Positions 1 through 9,547 of a DNA stretch of 64,000 nucleotides are shown here, piece after piece. A program made the translations under genes and the position numbers. Every line of letters starts with the position of its first letter. The first letter of the stretch is position 1. This DNA is from Sphingobacterium sp. UT-1RO-CII-1 (lineage in GTDB: Bacteria > Bacteroidota > Bacteroidia > Sphingobacteriales > Sphingobacteriaceae): contig NZ_JAPPVJ010000001.1 of assembly GCF_026711005.1 (NCBI RefSeq), forward strand, positions 891,799 to 955,798, in the 5' to 3' direction. Under the pieces are notes generated by a model. That model was not told where the DNA came from and did not search any database. It saw only the letters and a list, made by a program, of their open reading frames with translations.

Positions 1-1
1 G

Positions 2-76
2 GATGAACAATTATTGATGCTTAGGCAATTACCTGAAAACTATGTTTTTTATAGTTCTTGGTTTAAAGAAATCTAG
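2..76 (+). CDS. 3' end of an unidentified gene (partial)
   Basis: Reading from base 2 gives 24 codons followed by TAG at 74-76. The reading ends in ...FYSSWFKEI. The rest of the gene lies outside the window and I do not recognise the family from this tail. The stop codon sits inside the perfect palindrome at 70-110, which supports a genuine gene end rather than a chance open frame. It converges on the minus-strand lipoprotein gene to its right. Confidence 0.5.
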   Translation, partial: DEQLLMLRQLPENYVFYSSWFKEI

Positions 77-110
77 AATAAAAGGTAATTATTACCTTTT
101 ATTCTAGATT
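70..110. terminator. Bidirectional terminator, perfect 20-bp palindrome
   Basis: A 20-nt arm starting aatctagaataaaaggtaat is followed by a single t and its exact reverse complement. The stop codons of both convergent genes (TAG at 74-76 plus strand, TAA at 99-101 minus strand) lie inside the stem. It probably stops transcription from both sides. Confidence 0.75.
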
Positions 111-1772
111 AATTATATCTTCTTGTTCCCAATTAGCTCTGATGGTGAATATTTTATTTAGATACCATATATGTTCGGCTTGTGTACCTTTGTATACATC
201 AGCTGGGTCCCATCTTTTATTTTTATTTGTATCGTATATTATCCTCAAAGTATATTTACCTCCTTGGAAATTTTTATATATTATTTTATTATTATCAATG
301 TTTAAGATCTGGCGGTCAAATACTTTATCTTTTTGTTCATTTATTAATTCAGCAATGTACTGTTGAGCACTATCTAATCCGTTAACCGTAAACTGTATAT
401 TTCCGTAATTATCAGATTGATCTAGGGTGAAATTACTTTTAAATTCTTTATTAAAATCCTGGAAATGAGAAGTAATTGCATTTTCTTGAATTATTAATTC
501 ATAATTTTTATTTGGGCGCCAATTAAAACGAATATGATATATTTGATCATTTATAGTATCTCTCTGTAATTGAAAATTGCGACGTGAAACACTATCTTCA
601 TTTAGAAGTATTTTAGCTTTATCGACATTATCTATTGGAATTAAAGCAGTTAATGTAATATGTTTAATGCGATCAACTTTATTTGTAATATTAAGTATCG
701 GTTTGATATTGCGGTCAAATTTTGCATTCTTATTAATACGAATTATTGTTGTATCAATTATTTTGAGATTATCTGCAATTTCTATTTTTATAGAGTCTAG
801 TGGGGTATTTTGAATATATATACGTAAACTGTCGTTTGCATAATTATACTTTTCTATTTTATCGTCATTTAGTTCTTCCGGAAAAATTATTTTCGTAGAT
901 GGATTATGAAGCGATTTATTGAACGTAAGTAATATTGATCCATCGGCATCTAATTTTTTTTCTAAAGTCCGATAATCTTTAGGATAGCCTTTTGATATTT
1001 CTAAATGTATGTTTTCTATATTTTTTGCAAGAACTAAACTATCTTTTAAAAAACCAATCCATTCGTCGGTACCATTATAAATTCTATCATTGTTTTGTTC
1101 CTTTAATGCATAAATTCGGTAGGTATCCTCTTTTAGATTATTAAATTGGAACCTACCTGCAGTATCTACATTTGTATATATATTTGCTTTTCTTTTACCA
1201 AATATAGAATCTTGTGCGATAGGGATTAATAATACTTTAATGTTTTCATCTTTTTTTTGATCAAACTCTTTTGTAAAAGCATTAAGAACAGAACCGCTAA
1301 TTGAAAGTGAATCGAGTTCCGCTCCAGTAGCAAAAACGTAATTATAATTTATAATAGGATTTCCTTCATTGTAGTCCGTTAGACCTTTACCAAAATTAAT
1401 TGTATAAGTAGTATTAATATCTAATGAATCTGGTAATGTGATGACTAAATTTTTCTTTTTTACTTTATATTGAACGGGAGTTTCTGTATCTGGACTTATA
1501 TTGAATTCTTTAAATTGATTTGTAAGTTTTATAAATTCATCAAAAGTGAGTATAATTTCTTTTGATTTAAAATTTTTAGAATAATTTAATGGCGATTCAT
1601 TTAAGATAACGGGAGGTATGGTATCTTTAGGTCCTCCTCCTGGTCTCTGAATATTTGCACAACTAAAAAATATCGATATTATTAAAATTAATATACTAAT
1701 ATAAATGGTAATCTGTTTATATGCTGTTTTTAAGCTTTTTAAGCCACTTATGTCTATTTTGAATTGTATCAT
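99..1772 (-). CDS. Ig-like domain (Big_5 type) lipoprotein
   Basis: This 557-aa protein has an unusually long N-terminus (about 20 residues) before a hydrophobic stretch and a lipobox ending FFSC, with Cys about residue 38, so it is predicted to be an outer-membrane or periplasmic lipoprotein. After the Cys comes a GGGPKD.IPP segment and then a domain of the bacterial Ig-like type (SbsA/Big_5), seen in EIILTFDEF and TTYTINFG. This architecture is common and functionally uncharacterised in Bacteroidota. The remainder resembles repeated beta-sandwich domains. It lies 69 bp downstream of mnmG on the same strand, with a hairpin between them. Its function is unknown; a cell-envelope or gliding-related role is only a guess. 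Confidence 0.75.
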   Translation of the reverse strand: MIQFKIDISGLKSLKTAYKQITIYISILILIISIFFSCANIQRPGGGPKDTIPPVILNESPLNYSKNFKSKEIILTFDEFIKLTNQFKEFNISPDTETPVQYKVKKKNLVITLPDSLDINTTYTINFGKGLTDYNEGNPIINYNYVFATGAELDSLSISGSVLNAFTKEFDQKKDENIKVLLIPIAQDSIFGKRKANIYTNVDTAGRFQFNNLKEDTYRIYALKEQNNDRIYNGTDEWIGFLKDSLVLAKNIENIHLEISKGYPKDYRTLEKKLDADGSILLTFNKSLHNPSTKIIFPEELNDDKIEKYNYANDSLRIYIQNTPLDSIKIEIADNLKIIDTTIIRINKNAKFDRNIKPILNITNKVDRIKHITLTALIPIDNVDKAKILLNEDSVSRRNFQLQRDTINDQIYHIRFNWRPNKNYELIIQENAITSHFQDFNKEFKSNFTLDQSDNYGNIQFTVNGLDSAQQYIAELINEQKDKVFDRQILNIDNNKIIYKNFQGGKYTLRIIYDTNKNKRWDPADVYKGTQAEHIWYLNKIFTIRANWEQEDIINLE

Positions 1773-1798
1773 TATAAAATTAAAAATAACGTCTTAAA

Positions 1799-1828
1799 TA
1801 GCTTTAAACGATATTTGTTTAAAGCTTT
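1799..1828 (-). terminator. Hairpin after mnmG
   Basis: A 10-bp stem (agctttaaac / gtttaaagct) with a 7-nt AT-rich loop lies just past the mnmG stop. On the minus strand it is followed by a short U-containing stretch. It could be a weak terminator or a processing stem between mnmG and the lipoprotein gene. Confidence 0.4.
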
Positions 1829-1841
1829 GATAAACAGGTGT

Positions 1842-3701
1842 TTAGTTCATATGTACCATTAAAACACTAATATCTGACGGCGTCACTCCTGATATACGTG
1901 AAGCTTGGCCTAACGTTCGTGGTTTAATTTTTAGAAGTTTTTCGCGAGCTTCTATAGATAATGACGGTAAAGATGCATAATCAAAATCAGGATTAATATC
2001 TTTATCTTCCATTTTTTTCATTTTATTAACTATATCCATTTCCTTTTCAAAATAGCTCTCGTATTTAATTTTTATTTCTGTTTGTTCAATTGTTTCTTCA
2101 TCTAGTTGTTTAAGTTTCTGTGAAAAAATATGTTCTACTGTAGCTATATCATGAATATTTATTTGTGGGCGACTAAGGATATTGAATAATCTAATTTTTT
2201 GGTTTACTGAGCTAGATCCTACTTTAGTAAGTAGAGGGTTAATTATTTCTGGAGAAATACTGGTGTTTTTCATATAATTGATAAGTTCTTCAGATTGATT
2301 TATTTTTTTATTTACTTTTTCTAGACGTTCATCACTAACTAAACCAAGTTTATATGCTATAGGCGTTAACCTGATGTCCGCATTATCTTGGCGTAATAAC
2401 AATCTATGCTCAGCTCTTGAAGTAAACATACGATAAGGCTCTTCAGTTCCTTTAGTTACCAGATCATCGATTAATACACCTATATATGATTCAGATCTTT
2501 TTAATATTAGTTCATGTTGATCGTTTATTCTTTGATGAGCATTAATACCAGCTATGTAACCTTGGGCACCTGCTTCTTCATAGCCTGTAGTACCATTAAT
2601 TTGTCCAGCAAAGAACATATTTTTTATACGTAAGGTTTCTAGCGTTAAATCTAATTGCATTGGTGGAAAGTAATCATATTCTATTGCATATCCAGGACGA
2701 TACATTTTAGCATTTTCGAAACCTGGAATTAATTGCATGGCTTTGTGTTGAATGTCTTCTGGTAAAGAAGTAGAAAAACCATTGACATATATTTCCACGG
2801 TTTTAAAACCTTCTGGTTCAACAAAAATTTGGTGGCGGTCTCTTTCTGCAAATCTGTTTATTTTATCTTCTATGGAAGGGCAATATCGTGGGCCTAATCC
2901 TTTTATTCGACCAGTGAACATTGGAGATTTATCAAAGCCTGTTCTTAGGATATCATGAACTTTATCATTAGTATAAGTTATCCAGCAGCAACGTTGTTCT
3001 GTTGGTAAGTCAATATCTGAATATGAAAATTTCCCTTTCTTTTCATCACCCCATTGTTCTTCCATTAAAGAATAGTTTAAAGAACGGCCATCTACTCTAG
3101 GAGGTGTACCTGTTTTCATACGTCCTGATTCGAAACCCAAACTAACCAATTGTTCTGTTATACCTGTTGCTGATTTTTCTCCACTTCTACCTCCACCAAA
3201 TTTTTTATCTCCTATATGGATAACACCATTTAGAAATGTACCATTGGTTAAGATAACTGCATCAGATTCTATGCGTAAGCCCATTGAAGTGACTACACCT
3301 TTAGCTTGACCTTTATCTATTATTATTTCTTTCACCATATCTTGCCACATATCTACATTTGGCAATGATTCTAAAGTTAATCTCCATTCCTCAGCAAAGC
3401 GCATTCTATCATTTTGCGTACGTGGGCTCCACATAGCTGGGCCTTTAGACTTATTTAGCATTCTAAATTGAACAGTTGACTTATCTGCAATGATACCTGT
3501 ATAACCACCTAATGCATCTATTTCTCGTACAATTTGTCCTTTTGCAACCCCTCCTATTGCAGGATTACAGCTCATTTGGGCGATTACACCCATATTCATA
3601 GTAATAAGCAAAACAGAGGAACCCATTTTACTTGCAGCGGTTGCAGCTTCACATCCTGCGTGACCTGCACCTACTACTATTACATTATATTTTTTAAACA
3701 T
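1842..3701 (-). CDS. mnmG: tRNA uridine-5-carboxymethylaminomethyl enzyme MnmG (GidA)
   Basis: MnmG works with MnmE to install the carboxymethylaminomethyl group on wobble U34 of certain tRNAs, using FAD and methylene-tetrahydrofolate. The 619-aa length is normal. The N-terminal FAD-binding motif is [10 protein letters not shown] at residues 11-20. Family signatures include CNPAIGG near residue 45, [11 protein letters not shown] near 200 and [16 protein letters not shown] near 370. The C-terminal helical domain used for MnmE and tRNA contact is present. Upstream lie two parS-like sequences and then the ABC-F gene on the same strand. In many bacteria mnmG sits near the replication origin, and the parS sites agree with that. 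Confidence 0.97.
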   Translation of the reverse strand: MFKKYNVIVVGAGHAGCEAATAASKMGSSVLLITMNMGVIAQMSCNPAIGGVAKGQIVREIDALGGYTGIIADKSTVQFRMLNKSKGPAMWSPRTQNDRMRFAEEWRLTLESLPNVDMWQDMVKEIIIDKGQAKGVVTSMGLRIESDAVILTNGTFLNGVIHIGDKKFGGGRSGEKSATGITEQLVSLGFESGRMKTGTPPRVDGRSLNYSLMEEQWGDEKKGKFSYSDIDLPTEQRCCWITYTNDKVHDILRTGFDKSPMFTGRIKGLGPRYCPSIEDKINRFAERDRHQIFVEPEGFKTVEIYVNGFSTSLPEDIQHKAMQLIPGFENAKMYRPGYAIEYDYFPPMQLDLTLETLRIKNMFFAGQINGTTGYEEAGAQGYIAGINAHQRINDQHELILKRSESYIGVLIDDLVTKGTEEPYRMFTSRAEHRLLLRQDNADIRLTPIAYKLGLVSDERLEKVNKKINQSEELINYMKNTSISPEIINPLLTKVGSSSVNQKIRLFNILSRPQINIHDIATVEHIFSQKLKQLDEETIEQTEIKIKYESYFEKEMDIVNKMKKMEDKDINPDFDYASLPSLSIEAREKLLKIKPRTLGQASRISGVTPSDISVLMVHMN

Positions 3702-3716
3702 ATATTTATTTACTTT

Positions 3717-3732
3717 TGTTTCACGTGGAACT
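3717..3732. promoter_or_regulatory. parS-like centromere site 1
   Basis: The sequence TGTTTCACGTGGAACT, read on the minus strand, is AGTTCCACGTGAAACA. This matches the Bacillus-type parS consensus TGTTNCACGTGAAACA at 15 of 16 positions. ParB binds parS to load onto and segregate the origin region. It lies 15 bp upstream of the mnmG start codon. Confidence 0.75.
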
Positions 3733-3748
3733 TTATCAAACTACTAAT

Positions 3749-3764
3749 TGTTTCACGTGGAACT
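3749..3764. promoter_or_regulatory. parS-like centromere site 2
   Basis: An identical 16-bp copy of the parS-like site lies 32 bp from the first (start to start), close to three helical turns, so both would face the same side of the DNA. It ends 4 bp before the stop codon of the ABC-F gene. The sequence between the copies is also partly conserved (ctttat after each), which suggests a small duplication. Confidence 0.75.
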
Positions 3765-3767
3765 TTA

Positions 3768-5627
3768 TTAAATGTATTCTGATAAAGTTAACCAACGATC
3801 GGATTTGTTACTTAAGTCTTTTTTAAGGAGTTCTAACTCTTCTCCTTTTTTTATTAATTGAATATGATTAGTTAGTTTGTTAATCTCTTCTGTTTTTTCT
3901 TTTATTTCCAATTCTATTTTCTCTATTTCTTTTTCTAGGTTTTCATATTCTAAAACCTCTTTGTAAGATAATTTCTTTTTTAAATCTTTCTGTTCTTTGT
4001 TTCTGGTTTCTGTAGGGGTAGGTTTGTTTTTTTCTTCTTTTAGTTTTTCTTCTAATTCTGTTTTGTAGTCCGCATAGTTTCCGTTGTATATGCGAAGGGT
4101 TCCGTTTCCTTCAAAAATAAATAATTGATCAGTTAGTTTATCTACAAGATAGCGGTCGTGTGATACTAAAATTAAAATACCAGGGTAATTTTCTAAAAAT
4201 TCTTCTAAAACATTAAGGGTGTCTATATCTAAATCGTTAGAAGGTTCGTCGAGAATTAAAAAGTTAGGGTTACTCATTAAAACTCTCATTAATTGAAGTC
4301 GTTTCTTTTCTCCTCCGCTTAATTTTAGAACTTGATTGTATTGTTTTTCTGGAGGAAAAAGAAAAAGAGTTAATAATTGAGAGGCCGTTATGATATCTCC
4401 ATTTGCCATTTCAATATATTCAGCTATGTTTTTAACAACATCTAGAACCCGATCTTCATTGTTGAATTCTAAACCTCCTTGTTTATAATAGCCGAACTTT
4501 GTAGTTTCTCCAATGGTAATAGTGCCTGTATCTGGTTTGATATTATCTGTTATTAAATTTAAAAAGGTGGATTTCCCAGTTCCGTTTTTTCCCGATAAAC
4601 CTATACGATCACCCTTTTTAAAGGTGTAAGAGAAATTGTTTAGTATAGTTTTGTTTTGAAAAGATTTATAAATGTTGTTTATTTCTAAAATCTTCCCTCC
4701 TTGTCTACTGACTTTAACTGAAAGTTTTACCGACTCATTTTTTTGAGGAGCTTTAGCTTTATCTTCTAAATCATAAAAAGCCTCAATACGTGATTTTGAT
4801 TTTGTACCTCTTGCCTTTGGTTGTCTTCTCATCCATTCTAATTCTTTTCGAAGAAGATTTCTAGCTTTATCGGCTATGGCAATATCTATGTTTTCTCGCT
4901 CAGCTTTTTTCTCTAAGAAATATGTGTAATTCCCTTTATAGATATAAAGTTCTCCTTTATCTAATTCGCGTATTTCGGTACATACATTGTCTAGAAAATA
5001 GCGATCGTGTGTTACTAATAAAACTGTTTTATTTCCGGTTGTAAGAAGTTTTTCCAACCATTCTATTGTTTCTATATCTAAATGGTTGGTTGGTTCATCT
5101 AATATATATACATCGGGGTCGTCAATTAATAGCTTAGCTAGAGATAAACGTTTTTTTTGCCCTCCAGATAATTGATCTATTTCTTGATTGAAATCAGATA
5201 TTTGTAGCCTGTTTAAAATTGTTTTGATATCGTGTTCATATTCCCAAGCTTCTAATACAGACATTTTATCTGTGAGATGCGCTAGTTTTTCTTGATCTAT
5301 ATACTCGCTACTAACTAATTCTTCGTATTCTTTTATGAGTTGTTGCTGTTCATTATCTGCGCTATATATAAAATCATTTACAGTTTTTAATCCTGAAAAA
5401 TTTGGTTCTTGTGATAAAAAACCAACTCTGATACCACGTTCTTTTACTACTTTCCCTTCGGTAGGAATAACGATTTCTGATAATATTTTTAATAATGTAG
5501 ATTTTCCAGTTCCATTTATACCAACTAAGGCAACCCGTTCCCCTTTTTGTAAGGCAAAATGTAAGTTATTGAATAACCAACGGTCATTATAAGAATGACC
5601 AACTTGTTCCGTTGCTAAAATACTCAA
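3768..5627 (-). CDS. ABC-F family ATPase (Uup-like)
   Basis: This 619-aa soluble protein has two ABC domains and no membrane segment, the ABC-F arrangement; such proteins act on ribosomes. Domain 1 has Walker A GINGTGKST near residue 37, signature LSGGQKKR and Walker B ILDEPTNHLD. Domain 2 has GKNGTGKST near 345, LSGGEKKR and ILDEPSNDLD, an Asn-Asp variant of the usual NHLD. The C-terminus (about 540-610) is a charged, Glu/Lys-rich coiled coil, typical of the Uup branch, which binds DNA or rRNA. It is transcribed toward mnmG and separated from it only by the parS pair. The exact subfamily is inferred from the C-terminal coiled coil. Confidence 0.9.
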   Translation of the reverse strand: MSILATEQVGHSYNDRWLFNNLHFALQKGERVALVGINGTGKSTLLKILSEIVIPTEGKVVKERGIRVGFLSQEPNFSGLKTVNDFIYSADNEQQQLIKEYEELVSSEYIDQEKLAHLTDKMSVLEAWEYEHDIKTILNRLQISDFNQEIDQLSGGQKKRLSLAKLLIDDPDVYILDEPTNHLDIETIEWLEKLLTTGNKTVLLVTHDRYFLDNVCTEIRELDKGELYIYKGNYTYFLEKKAERENIDIAIADKARNLLRKELEWMRRQPKARGTKSKSRIEAFYDLEDKAKAPQKNESVKLSVKVSRQGGKILEINNIYKSFQNKTILNNFSYTFKKGDRIGLSGKNGTGKSTFLNLITDNIKPDTGTITIGETTKFGYYKQGGLEFNNEDRVLDVVKNIAEYIEMANGDIITASQLLTLFLFPPEKQYNQVLKLSGGEKKRLQLMRVLMSNPNFLILDEPSNDLDIDTLNVLEEFLENYPGILILVSHDRYLVDKLTDQLFIFEGNGTLRIYNGNYADYKTELEEKLKEEKNKPTPTETRNKEQKDLKKKLSYKEVLEYENLEKEIEKIELEIKEKTEEINKLTNHIQLIKKGEELELLKKDLSNKSDRWLTLSEYI

Positions 5628-5836
5628 TTTTATAAATATAAGTTATTGATAATTAAATACTTGTAATTTGTATTGAATAATGTAATACTTCGTCATTCTA
5701 TAAACTAATTATAGAAGAAGTAATATAAAAAATCATATCTATTATGAATAGATATTCAGTGCAAAAATAAATAAATATTTGTGGTTATATTTATAATAGC
5801 ACTTAAAGCTGTATTATAAATTAGTTGAAGGGCTAC

Positions 5837-6223
5837 TTAGTTCAGCTTGTAAGTTGAAATTAAGTTAAATCGAGGGATAATGACATTAAATTGACTATTA
5901 TCTAAAGTACGTTGCATTTTATAATACCCCTGCATATAACCTAAGTCGCTTTTGAGATTGCAGCCAGATACATATTCGTGTATATCTCCAGGATTCAAAA
6001 GAGGTTGTTCACCTACTACTCCTGCCCCATCAACAGTAGTTGTTTCCCCTATAGAGTCAAAAATATCCCAATGGCGCTCTAGCAATTGAACAGGTTGGTC
6101 ACTTAAATTTTCAATTCTAACTTTATACGAAAACATAAAATGCTCGCGCTCTGGATTTGAATATTCTGATTGGTAATAAACAAATACTGATATTTTTATG
6201 CCTAAAGTAATTTTTGTAGTCAT
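5837..6223 (-). CDS. apaG: ApaG family protein (DUF525)
   Basis: This 128-aa protein matches the ApaG family along its whole length: a single beta-sandwich domain with YKVRIENLSDQPVQLLERHW, followed by VVGEQPLLNPGD and a C-terminal PRFNL segment. ApaG was linked to cobalt resistance and Ap4A levels in Enterobacteria, and similar domains occur in eukaryotic F-box proteins. The biochemical function in Bacteroidota is unknown. It is separated from the ABC-F gene by about 210 bp in which I see no gene. The start is the only ATG giving the normal family length. Confidence 0.93.
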   Translation of the reverse strand: MTTKITLGIKISVFVYYQSEYSNPEREHFMFSYKVRIENLSDQPVQLLERHWDIFDSIGETTTVDGAGVVGEQPLLNPGDIHEYVSGCNLKSDLGYMQGYYKMQRTLDNSQFNVIIPRFNLISTYKLN

Positions 6224-6386
6224 TTGAAAATAAACTTAAGTGATCATTTTGCAAAATATCAAATTATCTTTATATAATCGACAGTGTTTTGCTAAGATAT
6301 GTTAAATAAATAGGTAATTGTTATTTCGTTTACTTTATGAATTTTTAACGATGTATGAGCTGCATTTATTTTAGTATTTTTGTTTT

Positions 6387-7100
6387 ATGTCTTTCGGAAC
6401 TTTATATTTAATACCAGTCCCCTTATCTACTGATGTAGAAAAAAAATCATATACGGCATTTCATTTAGAATTATTAGGTGAAATAAAAGAGTACGTGGTT
6501 GAAAATGAGAAAATCTCTCGAAAGTTTCTGAAAGATGCAAATATTGGCATTGTGCAAAATGATTTAATTTTTCATGATTACGGAAAACATAAACGAGAAA
6601 GTATTGATTACAATAGTTTGTTTAAATCAATCTTTAATGGTCAAGATATAGGGTTAATGTCTGATGCAGGTTGCCCTGGTGTTGCGGATCCCGGGATGGA
6701 TCTTGTTGAAGAAGCACATAAAAGAAATATTAAAGTGGTGCCTTTAGTAGGACCGAGCTCTATACTGCTTGCATTGATGGCCTCAGGATTTAGTGGACAG
6801 AAATTTACTTTCCATGGTTATCTTCCTATTGACAAATCTACACGAGTGAAAAAAATCAAAGAGTTAGAAATACAATCTTTAAAGGAGGATCAAACTCAGA
6901 TTTTTATAGAAACACCATTTCGAAATAATCAATTGCTAGATCAATTGTTACAAAGCTGTAAACCGCAAACAAAAATATGTGTTGCTTGTAATCTTACTGG
7001 AAAAGATGAATATATTTCTTCTAAAACTGTACTAGAGTGGAAGAAAGAAAAGGTTGACCTTCATAAAAAACCAACTATTTTTTTATTATATGTTAAATAA
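6387..7100 (+). CDS. SAM-dependent methyltransferase, RsmI-like (tetrapyrrole methylase fold)
   Basis: This 237-aa protein has the RsmI/tetrapyrrole-methylase core: GLMSDAGCPGVADPG near residue 90, VVPLVGPSSILLALMASG near 115 and the FHGYLP motif near 145, followed by an IFIETPFR stretch. RsmI methylates the ribose of C1402 in 16S rRNA. The N-terminus (MSFGTLYLIPVPL) lacks the LYVVATPIGN form of classical RsmI, and the protein is about 50 residues shorter. It may therefore be the divergent Bacteroidota variant with a related but unproven target. The next gene starts 13 bp downstream, so it heads a likely operon. Confidence 0.85.
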   Translation: MSFGTLYLIPVPLSTDVEKKSYTAFHLELLGEIKEYVVENEKISRKFLKDANIGIVQNDLIFHDYGKHKRESIDYNSLFKSIFNGQDIGLMSDAGCPGVADPGMDLVEEAHKRNIKVVPLVGPSSILLALMASGFSGQKFTFHGYLPIDKSTRVKKIKELEIQSLKEDQTQIFIETPFRNNQLLDQLLQSCKPQTKICVACNLTGKDEYISSKTVLEWKKEKVDLHKKPTIFLLYVK

Positions 7101-7113
7101 AATTAGATAACGC

Positions 7114-7590
7114 ATGTTTGAATTACTGCAAGATGGCAAAATAGAGGAATTGTATAAATATGCAGTAATAGGTGCTGCAATCCGTGTTTTTTTTTGGTTA
7201 CTATTCGCATTTACAATTAGGAGAACACTGAAATTAGTTAAAAAAGAAAATCAATGTATACTTCCTAATCAGGTATGGTTTGTTGCTGTTCCTTTATTTA
7301 ATATTTTTTGGAATTTCGAAATAGCAAAACGATTGTCAGATTCTTTAAATAATGAATTTTACGATCGTAAGGTTGAAGTAGAAGATAATCCTACTAGAAA
7401 ATGGGGATTATTATATGCATGGACCTTCTTGTTAAGTAACATTCCTTTTCCAGTTACTATACTTGTTTCTTTAGGTTTGTTGAATTTGATTTATTTTGGT
7501 ACGTATTGGATAAAAATCTATCAGCATCAATCATTACTGAAATTACATATTGATCATTATGGTGAAAATTATATAGGAGATGAAGATTAG
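7114..7590 (+). CDS. Small membrane protein (DUF4328-like)
   Basis: This 158-aa protein has about three or four hydrophobic segments: residues 15-38, 50-68 and 100-130 (split by a PFP motif). A P-x-x-x-W-x-x-x-P-x-x-N pattern (ILPNQVWFVAVPLFNIFWNF) resembles DUF4328-type membrane proteins, whose function is unknown. The C-terminal tail is hydrophilic. Its end overlaps the start of the Nif3-like gene by 11 bp, so the two are probably translationally coupled, although no functional link is known. Confidence 0.7.
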   Translation: MFELLQDGKIEELYKYAVIGAAIRVFFWLLFAFTIRRTLKLVKKENQCILPNQVWFVAVPLFNIFWNFEIAKRLSDSLNNEFYDRKVEVEDNPTRKWGLLYAWTFLLSNIPFPVTILVSLGLLNLIYFGTYWIKIYQHQSLLKLHIDHYGENYIGDED

Positions 7591-8677
7591 TGAACTTATA
7601 AAATATTTGGAAGAGGTAGCTCCTCTAACCTATCAAGAGTCTTATGATAATTCGGGCTTGATTGTTGGACATCCAGATAATGAAATTAGTAAGGCAATGA
7701 TTTCTTTGGATTGTACTGAAGAGGTTATCGATGATGCTATTCGTAAAGGATGTAATATAATTATTTCTCATCACCCTATCGTTTTTAAAGGATTAAAACG
7801 ATTTAATGGTAATAACTATATCGAACGTGCAGTCATAAAAGCTATTAAGAATAATATTGCGCTATATGCTATACATACAAATCTTGATAATATCGTTGGA
7901 GGTGTTAGCAGTAAAATAGCAGATAAGATAGGTTTAGTAGCTCAAGCAATTTTACAACCTAAAAGGGGGTTGCTACGTAAATTAAGTGTTTATGTGCCTC
8001 GTACCCATGTTGAGGAGGTACGAAAAGCTTTATTTGTGGCAGGTGCAGGTGCAATAGGAAACTATGATGAATGTAGTTATAATACTATTGGTTATGGTAC
8101 TTTTAGAGGGCAGGATGGAGCTAATCCTACTGTTGGTAAAGTAGGAATACAAGAACGAGTTGAAGAAACTAAAATAGAAGTCGTATACCCCGTTAATAGA
8201 GAGCGTGATATCTTGTTAGCAATGTATGCTACACACCCATATGAAGAAGTAGCACACGATATTTACACCATAGAAAATTCTTTTCATAAAGTTGGTTCAG
8301 GTACTATTGGAAATTTATCTGAACCTATTTCAGGAATGGAATTTTTAGCTTATTTAAAGGAAAAACTGCATTTGAAAGTTATTCGACATACGCATTTTCA
8401 TGATAGGGAAATTAGAAGGGTTGCTGTTTGTGGGGGTGCAGGTGGCTTTTTGCTAAGTGATGCAAAACGATCTGGAGCAGATGTTTTTATTACTTCAGAT
8501 TTTAAGTATCATGAATTTTTCGATGCAGAAAATGAAATTGTTATTATAGATATTGGACATTTTGAAAGTGAACAATTTACACAAGAATTATTAATGGAAA
8601 TAATTAAGAAAAAATTTGTTAACTTTGCTGTCCTATTGACAGAAATAGACACAAATCCTATAAATTACTACAGTTAA
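7580..8677 (+). CDS. Nif3-like dinuclear metal centre protein
   Basis: This 365-aa protein belongs to the Nif3/YqfO family, which forms hexameric toroids with a two-metal site. The family is sometimes labelled GTP cyclohydrolase 1 type 2, but the true activity is unsettled. Metal-ligand motifs are visible: SHHPIVF near residue 63, HTNLDN near 97, and DIGHFESEQF near 325. The middle third (about 125-235) is the inserted PII/CutA-like domain of the longer YqfO form. It starts inside the preceding gene and its stop TAA shares one base with the next ATG (TAATG), so the three genes form a tight operon. Confidence 0.93.
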   Translation: MKISELIKYLEEVAPLTYQESYDNSGLIVGHPDNEISKAMISLDCTEEVIDDAIRKGCNIIISHHPIVFKGLKRFNGNNYIERAVIKAIKNNIALYAIHTNLDNIVGGVSSKIADKIGLVAQAILQPKRGLLRKLSVYVPRTHVEEVRKALFVAGAGAIGNYDECSYNTIGYGTFRGQDGANPTVGKVGIQERVEETKIEVVYPVNRERDILLAMYATHPYEEVAHDIYTIENSFHKVGSGTIGNLSEPISGMEFLAYLKEKLHLKVIRHTHFHDREIRRVAVCGGAGGFLLSDAKRSGADVFITSDFKYHEFFDAENEIVIIDIGHFESEQFTQELLMEIIKKKFVNFAVLLTEIDTNPINYYS

Positions 8678-9420
8678 TGGAACAAACGGTAGAACAAAAG
8701 TTAAAAGCATTGTGGGCTTTACAAACAGTCCACACAAAAATAGATAAGATTCGCCAAGTTAGAGGCGAACTTCCTATTGAAGTTGCTGATCTTGAAGATG
8801 ACATTGCTGGTCTGGATACACGTATTGAAAAAATCAGAACTGAGCTTGATGATTTAGAAGATTCTATCGTTAAGCGCAAAAATATGATTAAAGATGCGCA
8901 AACAGCTATCAAAAAGTACGAAGGTCAGCTTGGTGAAGTGAAGAATAACCGTGAATATGATGCGATTTCAAAAGAGATAGAAATTCAAGGTCTTGAAATT
9001 CAGGTATGTGAAAAACGTATTCGTGAAGCTGAATTTGAAATCAAAAATAAAACGGAAGTTTATGACAAAACTTTAAAAAACTTAGAATTCAGCAAAAGTG
9101 AATTAGAACTTAAGAAGCAAGAGCTAGAAACTATAACAGGAGAAACACAGAAGGAAGAAGACGCTTTGTTAGCTGTAACCGAAAAATCAGAGAAAAAGAT
9201 TGAAGACCGGTTATTAAAAGTCTATAATAAATTACGTAATTCTTTTAGAAATGGTTTAGCTGTTGTCTCGATTGAAAGAGATAGTTGTTCTGGGTGTTTT
9301 AATAAAATACCACCACAGCTTCAATCAGAAATTCGTCAGCGTAAAAAGATTATAATCTGTGAACATTGCGGACGAGTAATTGTCGATGAAGGTATTGTGT
9401 TTGAAGAAGAACACGGTTAA
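8677..9420 (+). CDS. Coiled-coil protein with C4-type zinc ribbon
   Basis: This 247-aa protein is a long coiled coil (about residues 1-195, heptad-like and rich in Glu, Lys and Leu). A C-terminal zinc ribbon follows with CSGCF near 205 and CEHCGR near 230, together four cysteines. This is the zf-RING_7/CT398-like family, conserved in many bacteria beside Nif3. In Helicobacter CT398-like proteins have been connected with sigma-54 and flagella, but no flagella are expected here. Nif3 plus zinc ribbon is a well-known conserved pair of unclear role. A strong terminator follows. Confidence 0.92.
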   Translation: MEQTVEQKLKALWALQTVHTKIDKIRQVRGELPIEVADLEDDIAGLDTRIEKIRTELDDLEDSIVKRKNMIKDAQTAIKKYEGQLGEVKNNREYDAISKEIEIQGLEIQVCEKRIREAEFEIKNKTEVYDKTLKNLEFSKSELELKKQELETITGETQKEEDALLAVTEKSEKKIEDRLLKVYNKLRNSFRNGLAVVSIERDSCSGCFNKIPPQLQSEIRQRKKIIICEHCGRVIVDEGIVFEEEHG

Positions 9421-9440
9421 TAGAGTATTTGTTTTTATTG

Positions 9441-9469
9441 AAAGGCGTCTGAAAAGACGCTTTTTTTTT
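9441..9469 (+). terminator. Intrinsic terminator after the zinc-ribbon gene
   Basis: A gcgtct / agacgc stem with a GAAA tetraloop is preceded by an A run and followed by nine Ts. It begins about 20 bp after the stop codon and ends the operon that starts at 6387. Confidence 0.9.
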
Positions 9470-9547
9470 GCAACATATTCGCTATAATAGATAATTAGAA
9501 GAATATTTGATCTAAGTTTATAGCGGTAAACAATTGTTTCGTATTTT

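Noticed and set aside
6240..6260. Single match to the 21-bp repeat consensus (GTGATCATTTTGCAAAATATC) between apaG and the RsmI-like gene
   Set aside because: An isolated 7-8 base core match without neighbours; no array, so no claim is made.
6375..6382. TATTTTTG as promoter of the RsmI-like gene
   Set aside because: It ends only 4 bp before the ATG and lacks a -33 element; a transcript from it would start within the gene.
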